A stretch of 64,000 nt of DNA. It comes from Pseudolabrys sp963742345 (GTDB lineage Bacteria > Pseudomonadota > Alphaproteobacteria > Rhizobiales > Xanthobacteraceae). Position 1 is the first letter of the stretch, and every line of letters starts with the position of its first letter. The DNA lies in contig CAVULO010000008.1 in NCBI GenBank assembly GCA_963742345.1, forward strand, positions 248,001 to 312,000, written 5' to 3'. This document shows positions 26,055-34,588 of this stretch, one piece after another. Under the pieces are notes generated by a model. That model was given only the letters and a program-made list of their open reading frames with translations. It had not been told where the DNA came from and searched no databases. Position numbers and translations under genes: made by a program.

Positions 26055-27198
26055 ATGTCCCAACCGTTCTCCTTTCACCTGATCAAAACCGACGGCGCCG
26101 CGCGCCGCGGCGAATTCGTCACGCCGCACGGCAACGTGCAGACGCCGGCCTTCATGCCGGTCGGCACGCAAGGCACCGTGAAGGGCCTGATGCCGGACGA
26201 CGTGCGCGCCACCGGCGCCGAGATCGTGCTCGGCAATACCTATCATCTGATGCTGCGGCCCGGCGCCGAGCGCATCGCCGCGCTCGGCGGCCTGCACACA
26301 TTCATGAACTGGCCGCTGCCGATCCTGACCGATTCCGGCGGCTTCCAGGTGATGTCGCTGTCGGATCTGCGCAAGCTCGACGAGCAGCGGCGTGACCTTC
26401 CGCTCGCATCTCGACGGCGCCATGGTGGAGCTGACGCCCGAACGCGCCATCGAGATCCAGGCGCTGCTCGGCGCCGATATTTCCATGCAGCTCGACGAAT
26501 GCCTGAAGCTGCCGGCGACGCGCGAGGAGATCGCGCGCGCAATGCAATTGTCGCTGCGCTGGGCCGAGCGCAGCAAGCGCGCCTTCGAGAGCCACGCGCG
26601 GGCGGGCTATGCGCTGTTCGGCATCGTGCAGGGCGGCGACGACATCGGCGCTGCGCGCAGGAAAGCGCGCGAGGCGCTGGTCGACATCGGCTTCGACGGC
26701 TACGCCATCGGCGGCCTGGCGGTCGGCGAGCCGCAGGAGGTGATGCTCAAGATCGTCGCGGAAACCGACGCCGATGCTGCCGGCGGAGCGCCCGCGCTAT
26801 CTGATGGGCGTCGGCACGCCGCACGATCTCATTGAAGCGGTTGCGCGCGGCATCGACATGTTCGATTGCGTGCTGCCGACGCGCAACGGCCGCCACGGCA
26901 TGGCCTTCACCCGCTATCGGCGCGATCAATCTGACCAACGCGCGCCACGCCGACGATCCGCGCCCGCTCGACGAGCGAGAGCGCGCATCCGGCGGCGCGC
27001 ACCTATTCGCGCGCCTATCTGCATCATCTCACCAAGGCCAACGAGATGCTGGGCGCGGTGCTGCTCTCGACCATCAATCTCGCCTATTACCAGACGCTGA
27101 TGGCCGGCATGCGCGAGGCAATCACCGCCGGACGGTTTGCGGATTTCCAGGCTGCAACCGAGGCGGAATGGGCGCGGGGGGATCTGCCGGCGCTTTGA
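26055..27198 (+). pseudogene. tgt: tRNA-guanine transglycosylase, frameshifted
   Basis: Tgt swaps guanine 34 for preQ1 in tRNAs for Asp, Asn, His and Tyr. The motifs appear in order across frames: RRGEFVTPHGNVQTPAFMPVGTQGTVKG, EIVLGNTYHLMLRPG, LTDSGGFQVMSL, GYAIGGLAVGE, FDCVLPTRNGRHGMAFTRYG and YSRAYLHHLTKANEMLGAVLLSTINLAYY. Four inserted bases (26388, 26767, 26918, 26976) account for all shifts, and the corrected gene has 379 codons, the normal size. The region that usually holds CxCxxC zinc ligands instead reads ESAHPAARTY. Frameshifts are probably consensus errors. Confidence 0.9.
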
Positions 27199-27252
27199 AG
27201 GCGGCAAAACGGGGGATTGTCTCGCCCGCTTCGCTTGGCTAAAGCGCACCCG

Positions 27253-28111
27253 ATGAACGTCCAGCCGGATCTCCTCGCCATCGCCGCAAGCCACGCTTCA
27301 AGCTGCCGCCAGGCAGCTGCGACGCACATTGCCACGTGTTCGGCCCGGCGGCGAAGTTTCCCTATGCGCCCAACCGGCGCTACACGCCCGCCGACGCACC
27401 GAAGGAGATGCTGGCGGCGCTGCACGCGCATCTGGGCGTCGAGCGCGCAGTGATCGTGCAGGCGAGCTGCCACGGCACCGACAATGCCGCGATGCTCGAC
27501 TGCATCGCCTCGGACCCCAGGCGCTATCGCGGCGTCGCCATCGTCGACGACAGTTTCACCGACAAGGATTTCGACACGCTCGACCGCGGCGGCGTGCGCG
27601 GCGTGCGCTTCAATTTCGTCAAGCATCTGGGCGGCGCGCCCGACATGGCGGTGTTCAATCGCGTCATCGACCGCATCAAGGGGCGCGGCTGGCACGTCGT
27701 GCTGCACGTCGATGCGCCCGACATCGTTCCGCTCTCCGGGATGATCGCGAAAACTGCCGTTGCCTTTCATCATCGACCACATGGGCCGGGTGCCGTCGGC
27801 GGCCGGCGTCGATCAGCCGCCGCTGCGCGCGCTGATCGAGCTTTCGCGCCTGGAAAATTGCTGGATCAAGGTCTGCGGTTCCGAGCGAATTTCCATGCCG
27901 CCTTATGCAGCGGCGGTGCCGATTGCGCATGCTTTGGTCGCGGCCACGCCCAACGCGCGTGTTGTGGGGCACCGATTTTCCGCATCCCAATGCGACCCAC
28001 GAGGCTGACGAGGCCGATCTGGTCGATCTGGTGCCGCAATTTGCACCCGATGCGCTGGCGCAAAAACGACTGCTGGTGGACAATCCGGCCCGGCTTTATG
28101 GTTTCGACTGA
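27253..28111 (+). pseudogene. TIM-barrel amidohydrolase (amidohydrolase 2 family), frameshifted
   Basis: The product is a PF04909-type metal hydrolase of about 285 residues. After a short leader comes PPGSCDAHCHVFGPA with the HxH metal pair, then FPYAPNRRYTPADAPKEMLAALHAHLGVERAVIVQ, GGVRGVRFNFVKH, LPFIIDHMGRVP and VLWGTDFPHPN with the metal-binding Asp. Relatives hydrolyse 2-pyrone-4,6-dicarboxylate or sulfomuconolactone in aromatic catabolism. Shifts near 27285 (two bases), 27751 and 27960 break the frame. It is followed by a Bug binding protein and a UbiD-type decarboxylase on the same strand, which together suggest catabolism of an aromatic acid. Confidence 0.85.
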
Positions 28112-28150
28112 ACAATAATAAACCGAACAAGAATGTGGAGGAGATGCGCT

Positions 28151-29143
28151 ATGGGGGAATGGGTTTTTGAAATGATCGCGCGACGGACCGCGCTGTTGAT
28201 GCTGGCGGCTTTTGTCGTGGCGCTGGCACCGCAGGCGCAGGCCGCGTGGCCGGAAAAGCCGATCAAGTTCGTGCTGCCGTTCGGTGCCGGCGGCGTTGCC
28301 GACGTCACGGCCGCGTATTCTGGCCGACAAGCTTAGCGCAGAAACTCAACCAGCGCGTCGTGGTCGAGAATATGCCCGGCCCCGGCGGCATCGCTGCGGC
28401 GCGCGCCGTGATCACCTCGCCGCCCGACGGCTACACGATGGCGCTGGGTCACCAACGCCACCGCCATCAGCGTGGCGACATTCCAAAGCCTGCCGTTCGA
28501 TCCGGTGAAAGATTTCGCGATGGTCTCGATGGTCGGCACCTTCGACCTGGTCTTCGTGGTCAACGGCCAATCGGAATACAAGACGCTGGGCGATTTTATC
28601 AAGGCGGCGAAGGCCAGCCCCGGCAAACTCAACGTCGGCACGATCGCGGCCGGCAGCACGCAAAATCTCGGCGGCGAACTGTTCAAGTCGGTGGCCGGTC
28701 TCAACGTGCAGATCGTTCCGTACAAGAATTCGCCGGACATCGTGGTGGCGTTGCTGCGCAATGACGTGCAGATCATGATCGATTTTCCGCCCGCGGTGGC
28801 CGGGCAGGTTGCCGACAACAAGTTGCGCATTCTGGCGACGTCCAGCCCGCAGCCGTCACCGCTGCTGCCCGGTGTGCCGACCGTCGACCAGGCCGGGGTC
28901 AAGGGTTATGAGGTGGTGTCGTGGAACGGCGTCGGGGTGCCGAAAGACACGCCGAAAGAGGTCATCGACACGATGAACAAGGCGATGCGCGAGGTCCTCG
29001 CCATGCCTGACGTGATCGAGCAGCTTGGCAAAGTTGGCGTCATCGCGAAGGCGAGCACACCGGCCGAACTGATGACGCGGCTTACAGCCGACATCAAGAA
29101 GTGGAACGAGGTGGTCGACAAGGCGGGCATACCGAGGAAGTAA
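28151..29143 (+). pseudogene. Bug family substrate-binding protein, frameshifted
   Basis: The exported protein starts at ATG 28151 (GGAGGAG upstream; ATG 28172 is an alternative) and has a signal peptide ending PQAQA. Motifs are WPEKPIKFVLPFGAGGVADV, VVVENMPGPGGIAAARAV, KASPGKLNVGTIAAGSTQNLGGELFK and QIVPYKNSPDIVVALL, all typical of Bug/TctC proteins that present aromatic or aliphatic acids to a transporter. Three inserted bases near 28309, 28336 and 28451 disturb the N-terminal third; from about 28472 the frame is continuous to the end. Its place between an amidohydrolase and a UbiD gene suggests it captures the substrate of that pathway. Confidence 0.87.
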
Positions 29144-29183
29144 GCAACTCCGGGTGGTCCGCACGCCGGCCAGGGAACGAACA

Positions 29184-30821
29184 ATGAGCGCCGCGCCGCG
29201 AGATTATCCCGATCTGCACGAGCATCTCGCTGCGCTCGAAGAGCGCGGGCTCCTACAGCGGATCGACCGGGCGATCGACAAAGATGCGGAAATGCATCCG
29301 CTGGTGCGCTGGCAATTTGTCGGTGGCATCGACGAGGCCGCGCGCAAGGCTTTCCTGTTTACAAACATCGTCGACGGCCTGGGCCGGACATACGACATAC
29401 CCGTCGTGGTCGGCGCCATCGCCGCCAATGCCGAAATTTACAGCATCGGCATGCGTGCGCCGGTCGCCGACATCCAGGCCAAATGGGATCATGCCATCGC
29501 CAATCCGATCGAACCGCGGCTGGTCAATGACGCGGTGTGCCATGAGGTCGTGATCGAGGGCGAGGCGTTGAAGGGCGTGGGCCACGGGCTCGACCGGCTG
29601 CCGATCCCGATCTCGACGCCCGGGTTCGACAGCGCGCCGACTTTGACCGCGACCAATGTGATTACGCGCGATCCGGACACCGGCGTGCAGAACATGGGGA
29701 CCTATCGCGCCGCGCTGAAGGCACCGGACCGTCTGGTGGTGCGTATGGCGACACGAGTAGGCGGCGCCGGCGGCTACCAGCATTATCTTAAATACCAGAA
29801 GCGTGGCGAGCCGATGCCCTGCGCCATCGTACTCGGCTGCCCGCCTTATGTCGCTTTCATGGGGCCGCAGAAGTTGCCGATCGGCGTCGACGAGATGACC
29901 GTCGCCGGCGGCCTTGCCGGCGGGCCGATCAACATCGTGCGCGCGCGCAGCGTCGACCTGACGGTGCCGGCGGAATCCGAAATCGTCATCGAGGGCTTGA
30001 TCGACACTGAATATCTCGAGCCGGAAGCGCCATTTGGTGAATCGCATGGCCATGTCGCGCTCGAGGAATTCAACATGCCGATGCGGGTGACCGCGATCAC
30101 GCATCGCAGGAAGCCGGTGATCCCGTCCTATATCAGCCAGGTGGCGCCAAGCGAATCGAGCGTGATCAAGCGCGTGGCCTACGAACCGCTGTTCACCGCG
30201 CATTTGCGCAACACGCTCGGCATCAAGGGCGTCAAGAAAGTGGCACTGCATGAACCCTTGACCGGGCTGTTACGGGTCACCGTGATCACGCTGGAGAAAG
30301 GCGTCCCGCGCACGGAAGTCTGGCGCGCGCTCAAAGGCGCCGCTTTCTTCAAGGGCGATTGCGGCAAGATCTGCATCGCCGTCAACGAGGATATCGACGT
30401 CGACAATGCCGACGCGTTGCTCTGGGCGATGGCCTACCGGATGAACCCGGTCCAAGACGTGCAATTGGTGCCGCACCGCGGGCAGGGCCACGGCCCCAAG
30501 CGCGAGCACGACCAGGAAGAAGATTCCACCATGCTCATGGACGCCACCATGAAAGGCGATCTGCCGCCGCTGGCGCTGCCGAAGCAGGAATATATGGAGC
30601 GCGCCAAGGCGATCTGGCAGGAGCTTGGCTTTGCACCGCTGCGGCCGCAGGCGCCGTGGTTCGGCTACTCGCTGGGCGATTGGCTGCCGCAATGGGACGA
30701 GGCGGCCAAACGCGCGGCCCAGGGCCGCTATATCGACAACGGCAAGATCAGCGAAAAACTCAAGCGCAAAGGGCTCAAGCCGGAGACCAAGTACCGGCCC
30801 GACAGGGAGCCGTCCAAGTAG
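29184..30821 (+). CDS. UbiD family decarboxylase
   Basis: The 545-residue product belongs to the prenylated-FMN-dependent UbiD family, which reversibly (de)carboxylates aromatic and unsaturated acids. Visible signatures are VVVGAIAANAEIYSIGM, a long central domain with MGTYRAALKAPDRLVVRMATRVGGAGGYQHYLKY, and the Glu-rich active-site part SEIVIEGLIDTEYLEPEAPFGESHGHV, containing the E-x-P-x-G-E motif. The C-terminal part carries NEDIDVDNADALLWAMAYRMNP. It starts at ATG 29184 with AGGGAA upstream, 40 bases after the Bug gene. No UbiX flavin prenyltransferase is near. The frame is intact, and the substrate is unknown. Confidence 0.9.
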   Translation: MSAAPRDYPDLHEHLAALEERGLLQRIDRAIDKDAEMHPLVRWQFVGGIDEAARKAFLFTNIVDGLGRTYDIPVVVGAIAANAEIYSIGMRAPVADIQAKWDHAIANPIEPRLVNDAVCHEVVIEGEALKGVGHGLDRLPIPISTPGFDSAPTLTATNVITRDPDTGVQNMGTYRAALKAPDRLVVRMATRVGGAGGYQHYLKYQKRGEPMPCAIVLGCPPYVAFMGPQKLPIGVDEMTVAGGLAGGPINIVRARSVDLTVPAESEIVIEGLIDTEYLEPEAPFGESHGHVALEEFNMPMRVTAITHRRKPVIPSYISQVAPSESSVIKRVAYEPLFTAHLRNTLGIKGVKKVALHEPLTGLLRVTVITLEKGVPRTEVWRALKGAAFFKGDCGKICIAVNEDIDVDNADALLWAMAYRMNPVQDVQLVPHRGQGHGPKREHDQEEDSTMLMDATMKGDLPPLALPKQEYMERAKAIWQELGFAPLRPQAPWFGYSLGDWLPQWDEAAKRAAQGRYIDNGKISEKLKRKGLKPETKYRPDREPSK

Positions 30822-30858
30822 CACATCGAAGTAGCGATCGAAGTAGCGGCGTGTGGCG

Positions 30859-32043
30859 CTACGGCCCGCCGTAAAGCCAGGCGATGCTCTCGTAGCTTTC
30901 TGCTGCCGTGCGCGCGCCAAGCGCTTGCGCGCGCAGCTCCGCGGTGACGCCGCGCGCGTGATAGACCTCGCCATAGACGCGCGCCATGATCTGCGTGCGG
31001 GCGGTCCGCAAATACCGGTCCTGTTCATAGGCCTTGAAGGCCTTGGCGGGATCATCGGGTGAGGCCGCGACTTTTTCCGCCAGCACCACTGCGTCTTCGG
31101 TCGCCATGCAGGCGCCTTGTGCGAGATACTGCAACATCGGATGGGCGGCATCGCCCAGCAGTACAATGCGGCCGGACGTCCAGTTCCTCACCGGCTCGCG
31201 ATCGCACAAGACCCACATGCGCCAGGTTTCGATGCGCTCGAGCATGCGCAGCACTTGCGGCACCTGCATCTTGAAGTGCTGCCACATGACGTCCTTGCTG
31301 CCTTCGGCGTTCCAGCCTTCCTCATAGTGATCGGAGTGGAACACGGCGACCAGATTGTAGAGTTCACCGCGCCGCAGCGGGTAGTGCACGAAATGGGTGC
31401 GCGGGCCGGCCCACAGCACGACGTCGGGACGCCAAAGATCCTTCGGCACATCCTCGCGCTTGAGGACGCCGCGATAGGCAATGTGACCCGAGACTCGCGG
31501 CTTGCCGTCGCCGATGATGCTCTCGCGGATCTTCGACCACATGCCGTCGCAGCCGATCAGCGCGCGGCCTTCGGCGATTTCGCCGTTGTTGAGCGTGATG
31601 CTGACGTGATCGCCATGATCCTTGAAGGCGTCGACCCGCCGGCTCGTTTCCAGCGTGATCAGGTTGCTGCCTTCGCAGGCTTTGAGGAACGTGCCGTGGA
31701 TATCGGCGCGGTGCGTGACGCCGTATGGCTGGCCGAACCGCTTCAGGAACGCCTCGCCAAGCGGAATATTGGTGATCAATTCGCCGGTGAGCGCATCACG
31801 CATTTCCTGCGCGGGAGGCCGATGCGCATCGGCAAGGACCGCGTCCTTGAGTCCGACCTTCTCCAGTACGCGAAAAATATTCGGCCCGAGCTGGATGCCG
31901 GCGCCGACTTCCCGGAATTCCGGCGCTTGCTCGAATACCCGGACCGGAAAGCCTTGATGGGCGAGTGCGTAGGCCGCAATGAGCCCGCCAATGCCGCCCC
32001 CCGAAATCAGGAAGGGAGCGGAGCCGCCATTCGTACGCGCCAT
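30859..32043 (-). CDS. FAD-dependent aromatic monooxygenase (3-hydroxybenzoate 6-hydroxylase-like)
   Basis: The 394-residue flavoprotein has the Rossmann FAD motif GGGIGGLIAAYALAHQGFPVRVFEQ at residues 15-40, the DG motif in RALIGCDGMWSKIRESI near residue 165, and the FAD-ribityl motif GRIVLLGDAAHPMLQYLAQGACMATEDAVVLAE near residue 290. The last part is very close to salicylate and 3-hydroxybenzoate hydroxylases, which hydroxylate the ring with NAD(P)H and O2. It is convergent with the UbiD gene, so the locus may channel a decarboxylated or hydroxylated benzoate. Exact ring position cannot be told from sequence. Confidence 0.85.
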   Translation of the reverse strand: MARTNGGSAPFLISGGGIGGLIAAYALAHQGFPVRVFEQAPEFREVGAGIQLGPNIFRVLEKVGLKDAVLADAHRPPAQEMRDALTGELITNIPLGEAFLKRFGQPYGVTHRADIHGTFLKACEGSNLITLETSRRVDAFKDHGDHVSITLNNGEIAEGRALIGCDGMWSKIRESIIGDGKPRVSGHIAYRGVLKREDVPKDLWRPDVVLWAGPRTHFVHYPLRRGELYNLVAVFHSDHYEEGWNAEGSKDVMWQHFKMQVPQVLRMLERIETWRMWVLCDREPVRNWTSGRIVLLGDAAHPMLQYLAQGACMATEDAVVLAEKVAASPDDPAKAFKAYEQDRYLRTARTQIMARVYGEVYHARGVTAELRAQALGARTAAESYESIAWLYGGP

Positions 32044-32138
32044 GGACCAAACCTCACTTCACGAAAGACCGAGCCGGATTTGTCAGGACCATAAAACCTG
32101 AAACGGCGCAACGCAAAGCGGGTTCTCTCGCAAATGAA

Positions 32139-32165
32139 AACCCGCCGGCAGGGCGCCGGCGGGTT
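32139..32165 (-). terminator. intrinsic terminator after the CHRD gene
   Basis: AACCCGCCGGC at 32139-32149 pairs perfectly with GCCGGCGGGTT at 32155-32165 around a 5-base loop. Read on the minus strand the stem is followed by TTC and ATTT, so it should end the CHRD transcript before the monooxygenase gene. Confidence 0.75.
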
Positions 32166-32239
32166 ATTGCAAAAGCGGCTCGCGGTCGAAAGTTTTCAGC
32201 CCCGCATCGTTTGGCCGCCTACTTGCTTATTTCGTCACT

Positions 32240-32674
32240 TTATTTTGTCACCTGGCCGCGGACCTCGCCACCTTTGTTGGCAGCGGTGTGGACGTTGACG
32301 TACCACTTGCCGGACATAAGCTCCTCGGCCTGCGCGTCTGTGAGCGTCGCCGAGCCTTCAAATGAGCCCTTGTCGGCACCGGTAATTGGCACCGCCACGC
32401 CGCCGTTCTTGCCGGATTCGCCGGCATGGAAGTGCGCCGCAGTCGCCGGGCCGCTCAGGCCGGTAACGCTGCCCTTCCAGGACAATTTCTTGCTGGCTGT
32501 ATCGAAGGTTGCGGTCACCGAACCGGCACCCTTACTGTCTGTCGGGGGCACTTCGCTGGCGCCCTTGAGATCGGCCTTCAAGTTAACATTGGCAGCCATC
32601 GCCGGGCTGGCGAGAGCAAGTACGGCAGTGCAGGCGAGAGCGGCCAGGCTGGACCGCAGAATTGTCGTTTTCAT
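32240..32674 (-). CDS. exported CHRD-domain protein
   Basis: The 144-residue product has a signal peptide (LAALACTAVLALASPAMA) and then a single CHRD domain: LKADLKGASEVPPTDSKGAG near the start of the mature protein, AAHFHAGESGKNGGVAVP in the middle, and SGKWYVNVHTAANKGGEVRGQV at the end. CHRD domains, first seen in chordin, occur in many bacterial secreted proteins; some are linked to surface or matrix structures, but their biochemical role is not known. A strong hairpin terminator follows the gene. The AGGAGGAGCC-like sequence upstream is a good ribosome-binding site. Confidence 0.9.
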   Translation of the reverse strand: MKTTILRSSLAALACTAVLALASPAMAANVNLKADLKGASEVPPTDSKGAGSVTATFDTASKKLSWKGSVTGLSGPATAAHFHAGESGKNGGVAVPITGADKGSFEGSATLTDAQAEELMSGKWYVNVHTAANKGGEVRGQVTK

Positions 32675-32777
32675 GTATGGCTCCTCCTAGGAGTGCTTTT
32701 GCGCACCCATGCTGCAAACACCGCACCCTACCACCTATTCCAGGGGTTGCGGGATGTCTTGGCCCTGATGTTTTGGC

Positions 32778-32975
32778 TCAGTGGGTCGTCAGCGGGATGG
32801 AGGTGCTGGAGGGTTCGCCGCAGGCATCGCATTCCCAATGATGGCGGATTTCGCCGCCCTCGATGAATTCCGATGCGATGGGCGCGACCATCAGGTCACC
32901 GCATTGGGGGCAGCGCGTGGGTGCGGCGAAGGCGCGGATAGCGGAGAACTTCGCGCGATGTTGATGAAGCTGCAT
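32778..32975 (-). CDS. small zinc-ribbon protein
   Basis: The 65-residue product starts at ATG 32975, chosen because AAGGAGG lies 8 bases upstream; the frame is open further but that part has no start signal. It has two Cys pairs, CPQC at residues 22-25 and CDAC at residues 49-52, spaced like a treble-clef or zinc-ribbon fold, with an EFIEGGEIRHHWEC strand between. Such small proteins are common in Bradyrhizobium relatives and usually unassigned. Binding to RNA, DNA or a partner protein is possible. Confidence 0.72.
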   Translation of the reverse strand: MQLHQHRAKFSAIRAFAAPTRCPQCGDLMVAPIASEFIEGGEIRHHWECDACGEPSSTSIPLTTH

Positions 32976-33450
32976 GTCACGGCCTCCTTCTGGACCCGAC
33001 CCGTAGCGGCGCATCATGGCAACGGCGCGACGCTTTAGTGAAACTGTGGTGGCCGGAACGCTAAACTTTTGCGACAGATCGTAACGCATCGAGACCCTAT
33101 TACGCCTTGAACAGATGTTGTTTGACTTCTTTGCGCCGCTATCAGTAACGGCTGGTGCGCTGCAGCGAACAAATTTTCGACGATTTTGTGGAACTGCCGC
33201 CCAAAAAATGAAAAGGGGACCGCCGTGCAAACAATCCGGCGGTCCCCTGCGGTCTGCTGAAATTTGGGGACACCCTGGTTAGGGGATCAGCATCCCGCGC
33301 AGACACCATCATCCGGCCCGGCCGTTTTCTCTGTGAGGTAGCTCACATTGAGCGTGTCGATTTTTGCAGGCGTCGGGCGGAGCTTGGCAAGCCTGCCAAG
33401 TCAGTCCAGAATTTGCCGCGGCCGACGGGGGACGTTCGGCGGGGGACGCG
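32976..33450. other. gene-free region with a hairpin and an inverted repeat
   Basis: About 475 bases without a convincing gene. It holds a strong hairpin at 33215-33247 and an 18-base inverted repeat, CTTGGCA-AGCC-TGCCAAG, at 33383-33400, about 50 bases before the next gene, which could be an operator. Nothing else stands out. Confidence 0.5.
33215..33247 (-). terminator. orphan terminator-like hairpin
   Basis: GGGGACCGCC at 33215-33224 pairs perfectly with GGCGGTCCCC at 33238-33247. On the minus strand it is followed by TTTTC and ATTTTTT, so it could terminate minus-strand transcription, but no minus-strand gene lies upstream of it for nearly 3 kb. Confidence 0.6.
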
Positions 33451-33780
33451 ATGAATTGGAAACTTGGGTTTTTCAGAATTTGGGTCGTTGCCTGTATTTG
33501 TTGGGCGGCCTTTGTCGGCTGGCTTTTTTATAATGCGACAGTGGTGTCATCGCGTATGACGGCCACCCAGGAGGCTTGCGTGGCGGATCGCAGGGCCGAC
33601 CCCTCGCTTGGCAATGTTTTTGATTGTTTCGATAAGGGAATACGCTTCGAAGATCTCAGTACTTTCGGATCGCTCGTCACAAAACATCTGGCGCTTGCCA
33701 TCGGCCCGATGATTGGCGCTTTGGTGCTTTGGTTTGTGGCGGCCTGGGTCGTGGCGGGCTTTAATCGCCGCCGTACTTAA
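33451..33780 (+). CDS. two-helix membrane protein of unknown function
   Basis: The 109-residue product starts at ATG 33451 with GGGGGA upstream. It has an N-terminal helix (IWVVACICWAAFVGWLFY), a periplasmic loop of about 45 residues with two Cys (EACVADRRADPSLGNVFDCFDKGIRFED), and a C-terminal helix (LALAIGPMIGALVLWFVAAWVVAGF) ending in NRRRT. The loop Cys could form a disulfide. No family is recognised. It opens a run of three small plus-strand genes with lower GC and different codon use from the chromosome backbone. Confidence 0.68.
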   Translation: MNWKLGFFRIWVVACICWAAFVGWLFYNATVVSSRMTATQEACVADRRADPSLGNVFDCFDKGIRFEDLSTFGSLVTKHLALAIGPMIGALVLWFVAAWVVAGFNRRRT

Positions 33781-33823
33781 TGAGTGCCAAAGGCTTGCGC
33801 GCGTCAGGAGAGGGACGAGGGCA

Positions 33824-34027
33824 ATGACCGACGAAGCTAAAAAGCGCACCGAGGCGCTCCAGCGGGCGGCTCAATGCCGCGAACGAGCGGCCCAGTACGA
33901 TGCGCTTTCCGCTGAAGCCAAACAGCGAGGGGACAACGAAATGAGCAGCAAGTTCGCCAGCAGTGCACACGAGGAGCGGGTCGAGGCGCGCCGTATCCAA
34001 GAGTTGATCAACAGGTTTGGTGAGTAG
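33824..34027 (+). CDS. small charged helical protein
   Basis: The 67-residue product is almost entirely charged and Ala-rich, with a coiled-coil-like pattern: KKRTEALQRAAQCRERAAQYDALSAEAKQRGDNEMSSKFASSAHEERVEARRIQEL. It has one Cys and no signal peptide. The ATG at 33824 has GACGAGGG upstream and starts 43 bases after the preceding gene. No family is recognised; similar small AQxRxxAxQYxxLA proteins occur in Hyphomicrobiales, which is recalled rather than checked. Confidence 0.62.
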   Translation: MTDEAKKRTEALQRAAQCRERAAQYDALSAEAKQRGDNEMSSKFASSAHEERVEARRIQELINRFGE

Positions 34028-34089
34028 CCCGCAAACGCGACAAAGGCTCGAGCCCCACGCGGCGGCATCTCTCTAACTAGGAGCGCCTC

Positions 34090-34374
34090 ATGCGAGTCAT
34101 GTTTTTATGTGTAATTTTGCTGTTTGGGACCACCGCATACGCGCAGCAATGTGCGGAGTGCATACTGGCCGATGCGTGCATCAAGGAATACACGCGAGCG
34201 ACATCAAAAATAAAAACAGACTACAAAAAGAGTCTCGCTGATCGGCGGAAAGGGCGCGAGCAAACCTTGCGCGAACGCTATTCGCAGCGGGGAGTCGTGG
34301 CTGATGAAGGTGTTGGAACGGTCATCAAGCTTGAGATTGACAAGCTCAGAGATTGTCTCAGCAGGGTTAGGTGA
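34090..34374 (+). CDS. small exported Cys-containing protein
   Basis: The 94-residue product has a short signal peptide (MRVMFLCVILLFGTTAYA) and a mature N-terminus CAECILADACIKEYTRA with three Cys, followed by a long basic helix (KIKTDYKKSLADRRKGREQTLRERYSQRG) and one more Cys near the end (LRDCLSRVR). AGGAG lies 7 bases before the ATG. It looks like a small periplasmic, disulfide-bonded protein. Role unknown. It is the last of three small genes just ahead of the repeat protein. Confidence 0.65.
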   Translation: MRVMFLCVILLFGTTAYAQQCAECILADACIKEYTRATSKIKTDYKKSLADRRKGREQTLRERYSQRGVVADEGVGTVIKLEIDKLRDCLSRVR

Positions 34375-34588
34375 GCGCACCCGGCCAGGCCTCGCTGCCG
34401 CTCATAAACAACATCTTAATTTGAGCGATCCAATTGAACGGAATATTTCGAACGCCTTAACTACTAAAATCCAAAACTAAAAATCGTTAGAATCAATAAA
34501 TGCATAAGTGTGAACCTCCATCCATCTCGACATTCGTATGTTTGTCCTCCAGCGGGACCGCGACAGTCAGTCGGAATGGGTTGACGAG

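Noticed and set aside
21468..28500. Programmed frameshifting or real pseudogenisation as the cause of the broken genes
   Set aside because: Several +1 changes per gene at unrelated motifs, in essential genes as well, fit consensus insertion errors far better.
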